Shown: positions 32,775-42,950, numbered from the stretch's first letter. The stretch: DNA of 64,000 bases from CBDAUN01 sp965214875 (GCA_965214875.1 OZ243980.1:3534001-3598000), one strand, 5' to 3'. Numbers and translations are program-made. The notes: a model not told the origin generated them from the sequence alone.

Positions 32775-34550
32775 TCAAATGCGATCAAGCAGGTCCAGCA
32801 TCTCTTGCGAATCCAGATAGCCGTATTGCACAACCGGTTCGCTCGAAGTGCTTGTGACCACCAGAGCCGGCGGGCCGAAAATCTTGTACTTCCTTCGAAT
32901 CGCGCGCCCGAACTCGTTGTTCGGGTCGGTTACATCGATTTTGACTCCGACGAATCCATCATTCAACATCGCAACGACTGCCGGGTCCTTGAATGTGGTG
33001 CTATCCAGTCGAATACAATCAAGGCACCAATCGGCATAGAAATCATAGACGACAGGCTTGCCGCTAGCTTGCGCTTGCTCAGTGTATTGATTGAGTTGAT
33101 CCATGCTGGCTACTTTTTGGAACGGACTTTTTTGAGCAGCAACTAGATCCGTTTCAGCAATGCCAGCGTTGCCGATTATCGCAGCCATGCTAGGCAGGGG
33201 GCGCAAAATGCTGCGTTCCCCGTACATGGAACCGACTAGCGCGAGCACGCCCCAGATCATCATGACCAGGCCCAATCCTTTCGCAAGATAGCGCCAGCCG
33301 CTCGCCCCTTCAGGCAATGTTTGGGTTGCGCCGAGAAACACGCCGCAGACAACCAGCAGGATGCCCCACAGAATCAGAACCGGCGCTTCGGGGATGAATC
33401 CGATCAGATAAATCGCAACGCCGAGCAGCAAAACTCCGAAAGTCTGCTTGATCCGGTCCATCCAAGGACCCGCCTTCGGCAAGGCAACGCCAAGCCCGAA
33501 GCCTATCGCGATCAGCACAGCACCCATGCCGAGCGCCATCGATGTCATCATGGCAGCGCCGAGCGCCGGGTCGCCTTTTGCGATAGCGATGCCCAGAGCG
33601 GAGATTAGAAGCGGCGACACGCAGGCGCTGACAATCAGCGCTGAAATCATGCCAAGAAAGAATACAGCGCTGAATTTTCCGCCGCCGATTCTAGATGTGC
33701 TCTGGTGCACGCGGCTCTCGAAAGCCGACGGCAGTCGGATCTCGTACAGGCCGAACATCGAAAGCGACATGAGCACGAATATTGCGCTAATGGAGCCTAT
33801 GGCCCAGACGTTCTGGAAATAGGCGTTCAGCTGATCACCCGTAGCGCCGGCTACAGCACCGATAAAGGCATAGGAAACAACTGTTCCAAGCACATAGGTG
33901 GTGGCGAGCATGCCGCCGCGAAGACTGCCGCCTTGCTTGCTGTCGCCTGCGATGATTGATGAAAGAATCGGGATCAGCGGCAGTACGCAAGGTGTAAACG
34001 TAAGCAGCAGACCTGCGCCAAATGCTGAAATGATGAGCCAAAAGATTGTGGTCGACGATTCGGATTCGGCGCCGTCCGGGGCTTCGGACAGCATCGATTG
34101 CGCTTGCGCTGTCGAAATAAACGCCGGCAGCTTAAGTTCGATATCGTTCTGAATCGGGGGATAGCATATGCCCACCGGCTTGTTGCAGCCTTGCCCCCAG
34201 GCCGAGATTGCGACAGCATCAAGCGACGCGTCCGCTACGATGGGGGTGCGAAACTGTACAAAACCGGTGTAGATTGCCACCTCGCCGAAGAGCGGATCTT
34301 CGATCATCTCGCCAGGCGGCATCGCAGGGTCGCCCATCACGGCGCCCTCGGTGTTCGACAGCACCGCGAACTTGTCCTGGTACATGTAGTAGCCGTCGGC
34401 GATGGTCCATGAAGTCACCACTTCGCCCTGTTCAACGAACGCATCGAAAGCAAATGCCTCTTCTGCTGGAAGCAGTTCCTCTTCAAATTGAGCGGGCGCG
34501 GCAAATGGCAGCGCCAGCAAGGCGGCAAGGATAAGAAATCTTCGGACCAT
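32775..34550 (-). CDS. dsbD: Thiol:disulfide interchange protein DsbD
   Basis: 591 residues from the ATG at 34550, which gives a signal peptide (LILAALLALPFAAPAQ). The periplasmic alpha domain has GQGCNKPVGICYPP; the eight-helix beta domain has its redox cysteines in LTFTPCVLPLIPI and SACVSPLLI; the C-terminal thioredoxin domain has DFYADWCLDCIRLD. It moves electrons from cytoplasmic thioredoxin to periplasmic partners. The 34661 extension of the frame is not needed. A strong exported-disulfide apparatus is relevant to the Cys-rich cassette proteins. Confidence 0.93.
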   Translation of the reverse strand: MVRRFLILAALLALPFAAPAQFEEELLPAEEAFAFDAFVEQGEVVTSWTIADGYYMYQDKFAVLSNTEGAVMGDPAMPPGEMIEDPLFGEVAIYTGFVQFRTPIVADASLDAVAISAWGQGCNKPVGICYPPIQNDIELKLPAFISTAQAQSMLSEAPDGAESESSTTIFWLIISAFGAGLLLTFTPCVLPLIPILSSIIAGDSKQGGSLRGGMLATTYVLGTVVSYAFIGAVAGATGDQLNAYFQNVWAIGSISAIFVLMSLSMFGLYEIRLPSAFESRVHQSTSRIGGGKFSAVFFLGMISALIVSACVSPLLISALGIAIAKGDPALGAAMMTSMALGMGAVLIAIGFGLGVALPKAGPWMDRIKQTFGVLLLGVAIYLIGFIPEAPVLILWGILLVVCGVFLGATQTLPEGASGWRYLAKGLGLVMMIWGVLALVGSMYGERSILRPLPSMAAIIGNAGIAETDLVAAQKSPFQKVASMDQLNQYTEQAQASGKPVVYDFYADWCLDCIRLDSTTFKDPAVVAMLNDGFVGVKIDVTDPNNEFGRAIRRKYKIFGPPALVVTSTSSEPVVQYGYLDSQEMLDLLDRI

Positions 34551-35158
34551 GCGGGGCAGCTTAAACGTGATTGGAATACTGTGAAAGACAAACAGCATAC
34601 CGATTAGTTCGAGTGAAAACGCTTTATCGCCTATTGTACGAAGTAGCCGATTCCATAGCAAACCGGCGCGTGGGCGGCAAGAGTCTCCAAGTTCAGACTT
34701 TGCGGCATGATCGTCAGATCAAATCCTGAACGATCTGTGAAGAAACAAATAATCGGATATTGTTCTGGTGCTGGTTCATTCTTCACGCAAGCGCCGGTTC
34801 AAATTTGATAAGGCTACCATGCTTGTCGATCGCCTCGAACCGAGTTTTTCGGCTTGGCGAAACGGTCGCTTGATATTGATTTGCCGGCACTGGTGTCTGG
34901 ACTGGCTAATTCGAACAAGCAAAAGACCGCCTTTCGCTTCCTTTTGCTTGCGAGCGCATCCTTGAACTGAGCTGAGGCTATTCATCAACAGCTCGCGTCG
35001 AAAATCGCGATGAGAGTGGAAAGCTGCGCTGATCATGCATCGCCAGTTTGGCCGTGCGCCAGGAAGCCTGAAGTTGTCGCAATGGCCAGGTATGCAAGAA
35101 AGCGGGGCTTGCTGAAATATACTATCGAACTCATACGGGAAGCATTGCGGATAATCCA
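34551..35158. other. Divergent intergenic region
   Basis: About 600 bases between dsbD and the alpha/beta hydrolase gene, transcribed away from each other. I see no convincing gene or RNA; short frames lack ribosome sites and family features. Confidence 0.5.
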
Positions 35159-35911
35159 ATGAACGTGCGTGAATCAGACTTTGAAGTCGGCACAAGCAGC
35201 GGCGAGCTCGTGCGCGGCCGATTTCGAGATACCGGAGAAGGACCAGTCGGCATATATGTGCATGGATTGCTATCCGACGGCGAAGGCGCAAAATCCATGC
35301 ATCTTTGGGAGGATGCGATCGCTAAAGGACGCTCATGGCTGAGGTTCGACCAGCGTGGACAAGGCCGTTCGGAGGGCACGTTCAACGACTTTCGCATCTC
35401 ACGAGTGGCAGAAGATCTTCGCTGCGTGCTCGACTTTGTCGGCAACCGTCCTACGGTGCTGGTAGGCTCTAGTCTTGGGGGCTGGATCGCAGGACATGCG
35501 GGGTTGACCTGGTCGCACAACATTTGCGGCATCATTCTGATTGCCCCTGCATTCAACTTCATCGAAGATCTGTATCGGTCCTTGACGCCGCATCAAGCAA
35601 AGCGCTGGGAAAAAGATGGCAGGCACCTTTTTGCCAGCGACTATCAAGACGGCGGTTTCTCATTGGAATTTGCGACAGTGCAAGATGCGCGCGGATTTGA
35701 TGTGTACGCGGCTCCCATCCGCTACCGCTGCCCGGTAGTCGTGCTGCATGGCGAAAGCGATGATGTCGTGCCGGTGGAAACAAGCATGAAATTCAAATCC
35801 GCAGCAGAATCGCAGATCAGCGTCGAGGTCGTTGCGGGCGGCGACCATCGGCTCAGCGAGCATTCCGCAACCATATTGCGCCATGTCGATGCCATGTGGC
35901 TAGCGAATTGA
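35159..35911 (+). CDS. Alpha/beta hydrolase
   Basis: 250 residues with nucleophile elbow GSSLGGWIAG, oxyanion/HG motif VHGLLSDG, strand LRFDQRGQGRSEG, acid Asp in LHGESDDVVPVE and catalytic His in GGDHRLSE. Substrate cannot be told; the size and DQRGQGRSEG motif resemble small esterases/acyl-hydrolases. FxsA follows after 15 bases. Confidence 0.8.
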   Translation: MNVRESDFEVGTSSGELVRGRFRDTGEGPVGIYVHGLLSDGEGAKSMHLWEDAIAKGRSWLRFDQRGQGRSEGTFNDFRISRVAEDLRCVLDFVGNRPTVLVGSSLGGWIAGHAGLTWSHNICGIILIAPAFNFIEDLYRSLTPHQAKRWEKDGRHLFASDYQDGGFSLEFATVQDARGFDVYAAPIRYRCPVVVLHGESDDVVPVETSMKFKSAAESQISVEVVAGGDHRLSEHSATILRHVDAMWLAN

Positions 35912-35926
35912 GCCAGATTTAAAATC

Positions 35927-36373
35927 ATGCGGCCAATAACGATTCTATTTTTGATTTTTCTTTCGATTCCGGTCGCAGAGATCTACCTGCTGATCCAAAT
36001 CGGCGAAGTCATCGGTGCTGGATGGACAGTAGTGGGGGTGATTGCAACCGCGCTGATCGGCGCATGGCTGGTAAAGCTGCAAGGCGTACTGACATTGCAC
36101 CGCGCCATCAGCAACCTGAGGCAAGGCGAGGCGCCTGCGCTTGAATTGGTTGAAGGCTTGTTTTTGCTGATAGCGGGCGCCCTGCTTATCACGCCGGGGT
36201 TTGTGACTGATGCGATCGGATTCGCCTGCCTCACTCCGTCACTGCGCAGGCCTGTCGCGCAGATTGTGCTTGCTCGACTGATTCGCGAAGCATCGCGCCG
36301 CACCGAATCAAGACCCGGTTCCAATGACACGAGCACCCGCACTTTCGATGCTGACTACAAAGATCTGAGCTAG
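35927..36373 (+). CDS. fxsA: FxsA family membrane protein
   Basis: 148 residues, three or four membrane segments: LFLIFLSIPVAEIYLLIQIGEVIGAGWTV, the conserved ALIGAWLVKLQG, and LIAGALLITPGFVTDAIGFACL, then a hydrophilic tail. Members influence exclusion of F-plasmid-dependent phages when overproduced; the normal role is unknown. Confidence 0.88.
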   Translation: MRPITILFLIFLSIPVAEIYLLIQIGEVIGAGWTVVGVIATALIGAWLVKLQGVLTLHRAISNLRQGEAPALELVEGLFLLIAGALLITPGFVTDAIGFACLTPSLRRPVAQIVLARLIREASRRTESRPGSNDTSTRTFDADYKDLS

Positions 36374-36429
36374 ATTGAAGCGGTCTTGCGGCAGCGCTTT
36401 GGCGCAATGCAATCGATACAAAAAGGGGG

Positions 36430-36473
36430 TTGACATTTGAAATTTATCGATTATGATAATGATTATCATTATT
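36430..36473 (+). promoter_or_regulatory. Sigma-70 promoter overlapped by Fur box
   Basis: TTGACA (36430-36435), 17-base spacer, TATGAT (36453-36458). Overlapping the -10 is GATAATGATTATCATTATT (36455-36473), matching the 19-bp Fur consensus GATAATGATAATCATTATC at 17 of 19 positions. Iron-replete Fur would occlude the promoter. Confidence 0.8.
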
Positions 36474-36506
36474 ATTATTAATTAATCAAAAGGTAGCGAA
36501 AATTCG

Positions 36507-36707
36507 ATGCGACACCTCGGCGGCACAGAAACGCGCTCGAACGTCACGCGGTCGAGACTCATCAACACAAATTCCGAGGCCCGCGCAGCTGGTTCGACAA
36601 ACAATGCAACACGGCAAGACTCGACTGGCGCGATACCCTCAATGCTGGCGACAGCGCTGAAGCAAATCCGTTCTGCTCAGCAACTCCAGCAAAAACTGGT
36701 TTTTTGA
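36507..36707 (+). CDS. Short ORF or Fur-regulated small RNA body
   Basis: 66 codons beginning about 50 bases after the -10 box, with a weak AAAGGTAG ribosome site. The product is Ser/Thr/Arg rich with a helical end (MLATALKQIRSAQQLQQKL) and no recognised domain. Promoter, Fur box and downstream terminators bracket a transcript of roughly 320 bases. It may be an iron-responsive small RNA like RyhB/PrrF in role, a small protein, or both. Confidence 0.45.
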   Translation: MRHLGGTETRSNVTRSRLINTNSEARAAGSTNNATRQDSTGAIPSMLATALKQIRSAQQLQQKLVF

Positions 36708-36762
36708 AGCTAAAGCTCTCCTCTTAGTAATGGCTCACGGCAGCACCCGACTATCACAAACG

Positions 36763-36795
36763 AACCCTGACCCTGCACGGTCGGGGTTCTTTGTT
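36763..36795 (+). terminator. Rho-independent terminator of the Fur-controlled transcript
   Basis: AACCCTGACC / GGTCGGGGTT, a 10-bp stem with one G-T pair and loop CTGCAC, followed by CTTTGTTT. A second one at 36803-36826 (CGGC/GCCG then eight T) backs it up and ends at the converging Tas-like gene. Confidence 0.7.
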
Positions 36796-36824
36796 TGACA
36801 GCCGGCGACTTGCTGCCGTTTTTT

Positions 36825-37871
36825 TTAGCCCATCGGATTCGGGTAGACGCGATGCACTGCCGCGATTTCACCTAGCACCTCTTCACTGAGTCTAAGGTCG
36901 GCCGCACCAATGCAGACCTCGAGTTGCGCCATGGTTGTAGCCCCGATGATGACGGAATCCATGAACGGCCTCGCCGTACAAAAAGCAAGAGCCATTTGGC
37001 ATCGGTCTAAACCGTGCCTGTCTGCAATATCGACATACCGGTCAACTGCGGGCAGCATCTCCTCGGTATAGCGTCCGCCAAGCGTGGAAGTAAACTCTCT
37101 TCGTGAACCTTTAGGTGTCGCATCTCCTTGATACTTGCCGCTAAGGATGCCGGTAGCGAGTGGAGAAAATGCGAGCAAACCGACTTTTTCGTTATGCGAG
37201 AGCTCCGCAAAGTCCAAATCGTATTTTCGATCTAGCAGACTGTACTCGTTCTGCATGGTTTCAACTTTCGGAAAATCGTGGGTTCGCGCGATTTCGAGAA
37301 ACTTCGATGTCCCCCAGCATGATTCGTTCGAAAGCCCGATCGCCCTGATTATGCCTGCCGAAACGAACCCGTTCAGGGCCTGGAGCGTTTCGAAAATGTT
37401 GTCGATCACCTGCTGAGTATCCTGCTTGCTCGGGCCGTACTCCCATGATTGGCGAAAGTGATACGAACCCCGATTGGGCCAGTGCAGCTGATAAAGATCG
37501 ATATAGTCGGTTTGCAACCGCTCAAGACTGCCCTCTACCGCCAATCGGATACTCTTCGCATCAATCGGGCCGCCGTCTCGGATCAAGCTTGAGCCTTCGC
37601 CTATGATCTTGGTAGCGATAATAAGCCGATCTCTTCCGCCGTGCTTGCGCAGCCAGCTACCGATTATCGCTTCCGATGCGCCAGAGTTTTCTCGGGTCAT
37701 CGGCATGACAGGGTACATTTCGGCGGTATCGATGAAATTGACGCCATGGTCTAGCGCATAGTCGATTTGTTCGTGCCCCTCCGCTTCGCTATGGCGACTG
37801 CCCCAAGTCATGCTGCCGAGACATATTTCGCTTACTTGGATATCTGTGGAACCAAGACAATTTAGTTTCAT
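36825..37871 (-). CDS. Tas-like NADP(H)-dependent aldo/keto reductase
   Basis: 348 residues from the ATG at 37871, which has AGGAG upstream; the longer open frame to 38057 adds no domain. Tetrad: Asp/Tyr in FIDTAEMYPVMP, Lys in IATKIIG, His in YQLHWPNRG. The TAEMYPVMPMTRENSGASEAIIG run and FSPLATGILSGKYQ are typical of E. coli Tas and relatives. The physiological substrate is undefined in the family. Confidence 0.85.
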   Translation of the reverse strand: MKLNCLGSTDIQVSEICLGSMTWGSRHSEAEGHEQIDYALDHGVNFIDTAEMYPVMPMTRENSGASEAIIGSWLRKHGGRDRLIIATKIIGEGSSLIRDGGPIDAKSIRLAVEGSLERLQTDYIDLYQLHWPNRGSYHFRQSWEYGPSKQDTQQVIDNIFETLQALNGFVSAGIIRAIGLSNESCWGTSKFLEIARTHDFPKVETMQNEYSLLDRKYDLDFAELSHNEKVGLLAFSPLATGILSGKYQGDATPKGSRREFTSTLGGRYTEEMLPAVDRYVDIADRHGLDRCQMALAFCTARPFMDSVIIGATTMAQLEVCIGAADLRLSEEVLGEIAAVHRVYPNPMG

Positions 37872-38402
37872 TGAGGGTGCTCCTGTGTGAAAAGTGAAAT
37901 ACCGCATGATGCGCACCGACCTGCTCTTCAGTGCGGTTCTGCGAAGAAATTGCAAAGCATACTGCAAATCATATATCGGCATTTGCACGATATCACTGAT
38001 GCAGTAATTTGGACTATGAACAGTCATAGTCCACATGATTTTGCCTGAGTTGCGCAAGGTGTCGTTACTTGGTGCCTTTTTGTCGATGTCCTTTCAAGCG
38101 GCATTTTCCAGATTTCAGGCGCAAGTCGGTGTATGGTGCAATGGCCTGTCTGAGTCATACTGAGCAGCAAAGGCTGTTTGCAGCGCGGTGTCTGGAGCGA
38201 ACGGCCGGGAGCTGCAATCTCCGGTTCCGACAGGTCCATGGCATCTTGCTTCGGCCCGGCTCAATGCAAATCGACTATGCACAAGACGCCTTCAGCAATT
38301 CGGCTTCTGAAGTAGATTAATCCAATTCAGCAAATAGCCCTGAACAAACATCAACCCTCGCAGGTCGTCACAGATCTACACAATTCGTAATCGCCTTTTG
38401 CC
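37872..38402. other. Divergent intergenic region before cobQ
   Basis: About 530 bases. I looked for a cobalamin riboswitch ahead of the cobyric acid synthase gene and did not find the B12-box motifs. No supported gene. Confidence 0.5.
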
Positions 38403-39887
38403 ATGACAAGTCGCAGCATAATGATTCAGGGAACCGGTTCGAATGTCGGCAAGTCGGTCATTGTTGCCGGACTGTGCCGAGCGATTCGCTTGCGCGGACA
38501 CTCTATCGCGCCATTTAAGCCGCAGAATATGTCAAACAATGCGGCCGCTTGCCCCGCCGGCGGTGAAATCGGGCGAGCACAGGCGCTACAGGCGCGAGCT
38601 GCGGGCATTGCACCCAGTGTTGATTTGAACCCGGTGCTGCTCAAACCGCAGTCCGATCAGACGGCGCAAATCGTGCTGCACGGAAATGCGGTATCCAGAC
38701 TTGACGCAGCCAATTTCATTGAAAAACGATATTGGATGATGGAGCCGATCCTTGATAGCTATCGCAAGCTGACCGCGAACTACGAGTTCGTCCTAGTCGA
38801 AGGCGCTGGCAGCCCGGCTGAAACGAATTTGAGAAAGCGAGATATTGCCAACATGGGTTTTGCGCGCGCCGCCAACGTGCCCGTGTGCCTGCTGGCAGAC
38901 ATTGATCGCGGCGGAGTGATTGCCTCTGTCGTCGGCACCCATGCAGTTCTGGACAACGAGGACAAGGCTATGATTCGAAGCTTTGCAGTCAACAAGTTTC
39001 GCGGTGATATCGCGCTGTTTGATAATGGGGCCAAAGATATTGAAATGCGTACTGGCTGGCCATGCCGCGGCATCATTCCATGGCTGCCGATTGCACGGAA
39101 ACTGCCCCAGGAAGACATGGCAATCTTCGATTCGCTATCGTCAAGGATTGGCTCTTGCGAACAAACCAAAGTCAAGATCGTTGTTCCGCTGCTATCGCGA
39201 ATCGCGAATTCGGATGACTTCGACCCGCTTCGAATCGAGCCCAATGTCGATTTTGAATTCATCTTGCCCGGAATCCCTATTCCAAGCGATGCGGATGTTA
39301 TCGTGCTGCCTGGTACAAAATCGACTCTAGCAGACCTGCGATTCATGCGCGAGCAAGGCTGGCATCACGATATAGTTGCTCATGCGCGAAGAGGTACAAG
39401 AGTATTAGGCTTATGCGGCGGCTATCAATTGCTGGGGCGCAAGATACGCGACTTGCAAGGCTATGAAGGCATACCCGAACAGGCTGACGGACTCGGACTG
39501 CTTGACATCGAAACCGATATGCTAGGCGACAAGACGGTTCGGCCGGTCAGCGGTGAGTGCGCAATGTCTGCAGCGCCGATCGTTGGCTATGAAATTCATA
39601 TCGGCTTGACCAGCGGCCCAGACACCGCTCGGCCTCTAGTTCGCTTTGAACATCGCGACGATGGCGCAACAAGCATTGGGGGCAACGTTTCCGGGTGCTA
39701 TGTGCATGGACTCTTCTCGTCCGATCAATTCCGTTCGCAATGGCTTGATCGAATCCGGCAAGGCGCATCTGCTAGCTTAAACTACGAGGCCTCGATCGAG
39801 TCTGCTCTCGATCAGCTGGCTGATGAGCTTGAACAATCCATGGATATTGACGATTTGCTGGCGGATGCAAGCAACGTAAATGCCTAA
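38403..39887 (+). CDS. cobQ: Cobyric acid synthase
   Basis: 494 residues. Amidates the b, d, e and g side chains of adenosylcobyrinic diamide using glutamine. N-terminal ATPase-like domain: MIQGTGSNVGKSVIVAGLCR, FKPQNMSNNAA, EIGRAQALQARAAGI, VEGAGSPAETNLRKRDIANMGFA, LLADIDRGGVIAS. C-terminal glutaminase: VLPGTKSTLADL, then VLGLCGGYQLLGR (nucleophile Cys) and GCYVHGLFSSD (His). No other cobalamin genes are in the window. Confidence 0.95.
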   Translation: MTSRSIMIQGTGSNVGKSVIVAGLCRAIRLRGHSIAPFKPQNMSNNAAACPAGGEIGRAQALQARAAGIAPSVDLNPVLLKPQSDQTAQIVLHGNAVSRLDAANFIEKRYWMMEPILDSYRKLTANYEFVLVEGAGSPAETNLRKRDIANMGFARAANVPVCLLADIDRGGVIASVVGTHAVLDNEDKAMIRSFAVNKFRGDIALFDNGAKDIEMRTGWPCRGIIPWLPIARKLPQEDMAIFDSLSSRIGSCEQTKVKIVVPLLSRIANSDDFDPLRIEPNVDFEFILPGIPIPSDADVIVLPGTKSTLADLRFMREQGWHHDIVAHARRGTRVLGLCGGYQLLGRKIRDLQGYEGIPEQADGLGLLDIETDMLGDKTVRPVSGECAMSAAPIVGYEIHIGLTSGPDTARPLVRFEHRDDGATSIGGNVSGCYVHGLFSSDQFRSQWLDRIRQGASASLNYEASIESALDQLADELEQSMDIDDLLADASNVNA

Positions 39888-40566
39888 CTGGGATCTACTG
39901 ACAGCATAGAGCGAACTTAATTTCGGGGTAAATTGATATGGTCGCAAGATGCGCGGCAAGTGCCAACCCGCAATCGTATGCGGACAGCTGGCACGCGGCA
40001 GAACAGCATTGCCGAAGAGATGGTGCGTTTCGCATGAAACATGCATACTCCGGCTTGAGTTTGGCGCAAGTTGATCTGATGGATTTTGCTCTCAGACGCT
40101 GATGTTGGGCTGTTATCGCATATATGCTTGATGGTGCAATAGAATTGCGGAAAATCTGTATTCATGCTGCGTCCCGGATCATAAAAAAATCATCCTTATC
40201 AAGAACTACAATCGCAAAGCATTGATAATGAAAGAATCACGATGTTGTTTCTTGCGCATCAGCGTAGCCGCTGCAGGCGGGCTTGTCCACTATAATCGAC
40301 ATAAATTGAAAGTGACAGCTTTCTATCACGACTTTTGAGAGCTTATTTGCTTCGGCATTTATATTCCCACCAAATGGCTGTGATGGCTCAGTTGCACGCA
40401 CTGGAAGACAGCCCGCTCAGGAGTCTATGCCGGCCTGCCCCATCGCCCGCGAACCACCGGAAGGCATACTGTCAGATACGATGCTAGCCGATATATACAA
40501 AATCAAGCGACGGTTTATTGTTTCTGAAAAATACTTGCCCGCCGTTACGCGGAGGCAGCGAAACGC
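39888..40566. other. Intergenic region between cobQ and the TonB-like gene
   Basis: About 680 bases, no gene, tRNA fold or riboswitch that I can support on either strand. Confidence 0.5.
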
Positions 40567-42456
40567 ATGACCGCCAAACAGCTAGTCCGTATCGGTTATA
40601 CGCTATCTGCCGCCGGGTCCGTGGCAGTGCACTGCTCAGTAGCCGCTTTAATACTTGCTGCCGTGCCGCCAGCGACACCTCTATCGGGAACTGAAGCAAT
40701 CACCGCGACACTGATAACTTTTTCCGATGGGGTTTACGTTTCGACGAAGATGACTAATAAGCAAACCGGAGACCCACTTGAAGCGTCTGCACTATCCCAA
40801 GTTGATCCCGACCCAATCGTCAACGAACAAAATCAGCAAACCGCCTTGCTCGTTGACTCTGATATGCTTCAACAAGCCGAACCAGCTCCAGTTCATGCTG
40901 ACAGCGACACTTTTCTAGCCGATTCCGAATTGTCCAATCCTGCCGAGTCGCCGCCGGTTGTCGAAAATGCATCTGCCGAAGTTCCTAACGATCTTTTGGA
41001 AGCTACAGCGAAGCCTATGATCCCTGACGCCGCTTCCAAGCAAGACGCAACTGAACCAGAGCAAGGAGATGCTTCCGAACCGATATTGGCAGATGCCGTT
41101 GGCCATTCAGCGCATTCAACATCAGTTGGCCCGAATTCAAATGCTTCGCAGTTTGAGCAGCAATCAGCCTCGCTGTACGCCGCTCTGGAGCCGCTATCTT
41201 CACAAGCTGATGCGGTGGGCGCGGCTTTGCCAGTCGAAGAAACCAGGGATGAACAAACAGTAAAAGACCTGCAAGTTGCTGAGAACCTTGCCGAAATCAA
41301 CGATCGGCCCGGGGTGCCGGAGCCGGGCAATATTGATGCGGCAGATTCGGATTTTGAAGCCATGCTAGCCGCGGCGGCTACAAACCATGCGCCATTCGAA
41401 GCGGAAAGCGAATCCAAAACAATCGACAATCCAGCGCCAAATCTTGCCCCAGCCGCTCAAAAGATGGAACCGCTTGCTAAACCTGAGGAAGCGCAAGATT
41501 TCGAGACAAACGAGTCAGCCCCGCGCTTGGCCATGGTCTCCTATCTCAGCAATGCTGGATTTCGTATTCTTGATGAAGTGCCGGATTCTGTGCGGAAAAA
41601 AGGCGATATCGAAAAGATCCATTCAGATGCATTTCTGCCAGATACCGAACTAGCGGATAATTTCGAAGTGCGGCACACGTTTGGTGAGGCGGTCGAAGAT
41701 GAAACAGAGCTTCAGCTCGCGGCAACCGATAGCACCTCTGAATCTTCAATGGAAGACTTAGGAGCGAGATGGTTAAAAACGGATCTAAAGCAAGAGGCTG
41801 CCCACATCGAAAGCATTCAAGACATTATGGAGGATAGTCCTGAAGGGATCAATTTGCAGGAGACTGCTTCACAGATACCGAAAGAGACCAGTCTTGAGAC
41901 AATGGCCGAACGCTCTGCTTCATCCAATGATGCCCAGCGCGAAAACGCTCTGCTTGAAAAACTGATCGACGAAACCGATAGCGATTCTCTGCTCGCTGCG
42001 GCTGAACTGACAAAACTAGCAACCGCCGAATTTTTCCAGATTAGCGGAGAAAAAGCGGACAAGGCTATTGAGAAGCAATCAGGGCATTTGCGTCAAAAGC
42101 AGATCAGTCAATCTTCTGAATCTACCGGAACAGAACTCGCGGCCTTGAAAAAACCAACCGCTGACGCGGGATTAGTGCATCCTTCCTATGCCAATGATCT
42201 ACATGCGAATAGACCGCCGCAGTATCCTGTCCAATCGCGTAGCAGAGGAGAGCAAGGAACTGTAATTCTTAGGGTGCATGTAGGCAAAGACGGTCGGGCC
42301 ATACGCATCGAGACCCATCAGTCCAGCGGATTTGCGCGTTTGGATAAAGCGGCGATCAAATCAGTCAAGAAATGGCGCTTCACTCCGGCAACCCAATTCG
42401 GGATTCCGATCGAAGGCGTGGTTCGGATTCCGTTCAGATTCTCGCTTGTCGAATGA
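40567..42456 (+). CDS. TonB-family energy transducer with very long acidic spacer
   Basis: 629 residues. An N-terminal transmembrane helix (SVAVHCSVAALILAAVPP) is followed by about 490 residues of low-complexity sequence rich in Glu, Ala, Ser, Asp and Gln. The last ~90 residues form a TonB C-terminal domain: RPPQYPVQSRSRGEQGTVIL, VHVGKDGRAIRIE, SSGFARLDKAAIKSVKKW, FTPATQFG. TonB passes proton-motive force to outer-membrane receptors. Typical TonB proteins are ~240-340 residues with a Pro/Lys-rich spacer; this one is about twice as long and acidic. No exbB/exbD or receptor gene is adjacent. Confidence 0.82.
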   Translation: MTAKQLVRIGYTLSAAGSVAVHCSVAALILAAVPPATPLSGTEAITATLITFSDGVYVSTKMTNKQTGDPLEASALSQVDPDPIVNEQNQQTALLVDSDMLQQAEPAPVHADSDTFLADSELSNPAESPPVVENASAEVPNDLLEATAKPMIPDAASKQDATEPEQGDASEPILADAVGHSAHSTSVGPNSNASQFEQQSASLYAALEPLSSQADAVGAALPVEETRDEQTVKDLQVAENLAEINDRPGVPEPGNIDAADSDFEAMLAAAATNHAPFEAESESKTIDNPAPNLAPAAQKMEPLAKPEEAQDFETNESAPRLAMVSYLSNAGFRILDEVPDSVRKKGDIEKIHSDAFLPDTELADNFEVRHTFGEAVEDETELQLAATDSTSESSMEDLGARWLKTDLKQEAAHIESIQDIMEDSPEGINLQETASQIPKETSLETMAERSASSNDAQRENALLEKLIDETDSDSLLAAAELTKLATAEFFQISGEKADKAIEKQSGHLRQKQISQSSESTGTELAALKKPTADAGLVHPSYANDLHANRPPQYPVQSRSRGEQGTVILRVHVGKDGRAIRIETHQSSGFARLDKAAIKSVKKWRFTPATQFGIPIEGVVRIPFRFSLVE

Positions 42457-42684
42457 CGAAGCAAAAGAAACGAACTCTGCAAATCGAACTGTCCTGTTTG
42501 TTGTTGGCGGGGTGGGGCAAAAGCTGTCCGAAGGCAGGCCTTTATGGATTTGTCAAGGTCTCTGCGAATATTTCGAGTTAATTGCAAAAGAGTTTTCGTG
42601 GATTTGTATCATACCAATTGCTAATTGCTGGAGTTGCCTGTCTCAGTCCTTGCGACTGAGAAATGCGGGCCTCAATACCTGTCA

Positions 42685-42900
42685 TCAGAGCCTTGCTCGG
42701 CGAAGCGATTCGACCTGGTCGCGATCAAGCTTCGTTATCTCGGCAACCTCTTGCGCACCGACGCCTCGTCGCAGCAGATTCGAGGCAATTTCCTGACTCC
42801 TCTGCTCCAGACCTTGCTCCAGACCTTGTTCCAAACCTTCCATTCGCCCCTCCTCCCGGAATGCATCAACCGCTGAGCGAACCATCTGTCGTTCCTCCAA
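42685..42900 (-). pseudogene. Duplicated C-terminal fragment of Rpn-family gene
   Basis: 71 codons starting EERQMVRSAVDAFREEGRMEGL, almost identical to the last part of the gene at 42951 but with only three GLEQ units instead of six (counting GLER). It lies just downstream of the complete gene in tandem. Probably a non-functional by-product of a ~250-bp duplication. Confidence 0.75.
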
Positions 42901-42950
42901 TGTGTTGACTTACTTAAGACGTCATCCTAATCGAAACTGAACGAATGCAA

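Noticed and set aside
37872..38402. Cobalamin riboswitch upstream of cobQ
   Set aside because: B12-box motifs not found on the plus strand; no matching stem arrangement seen by eye.
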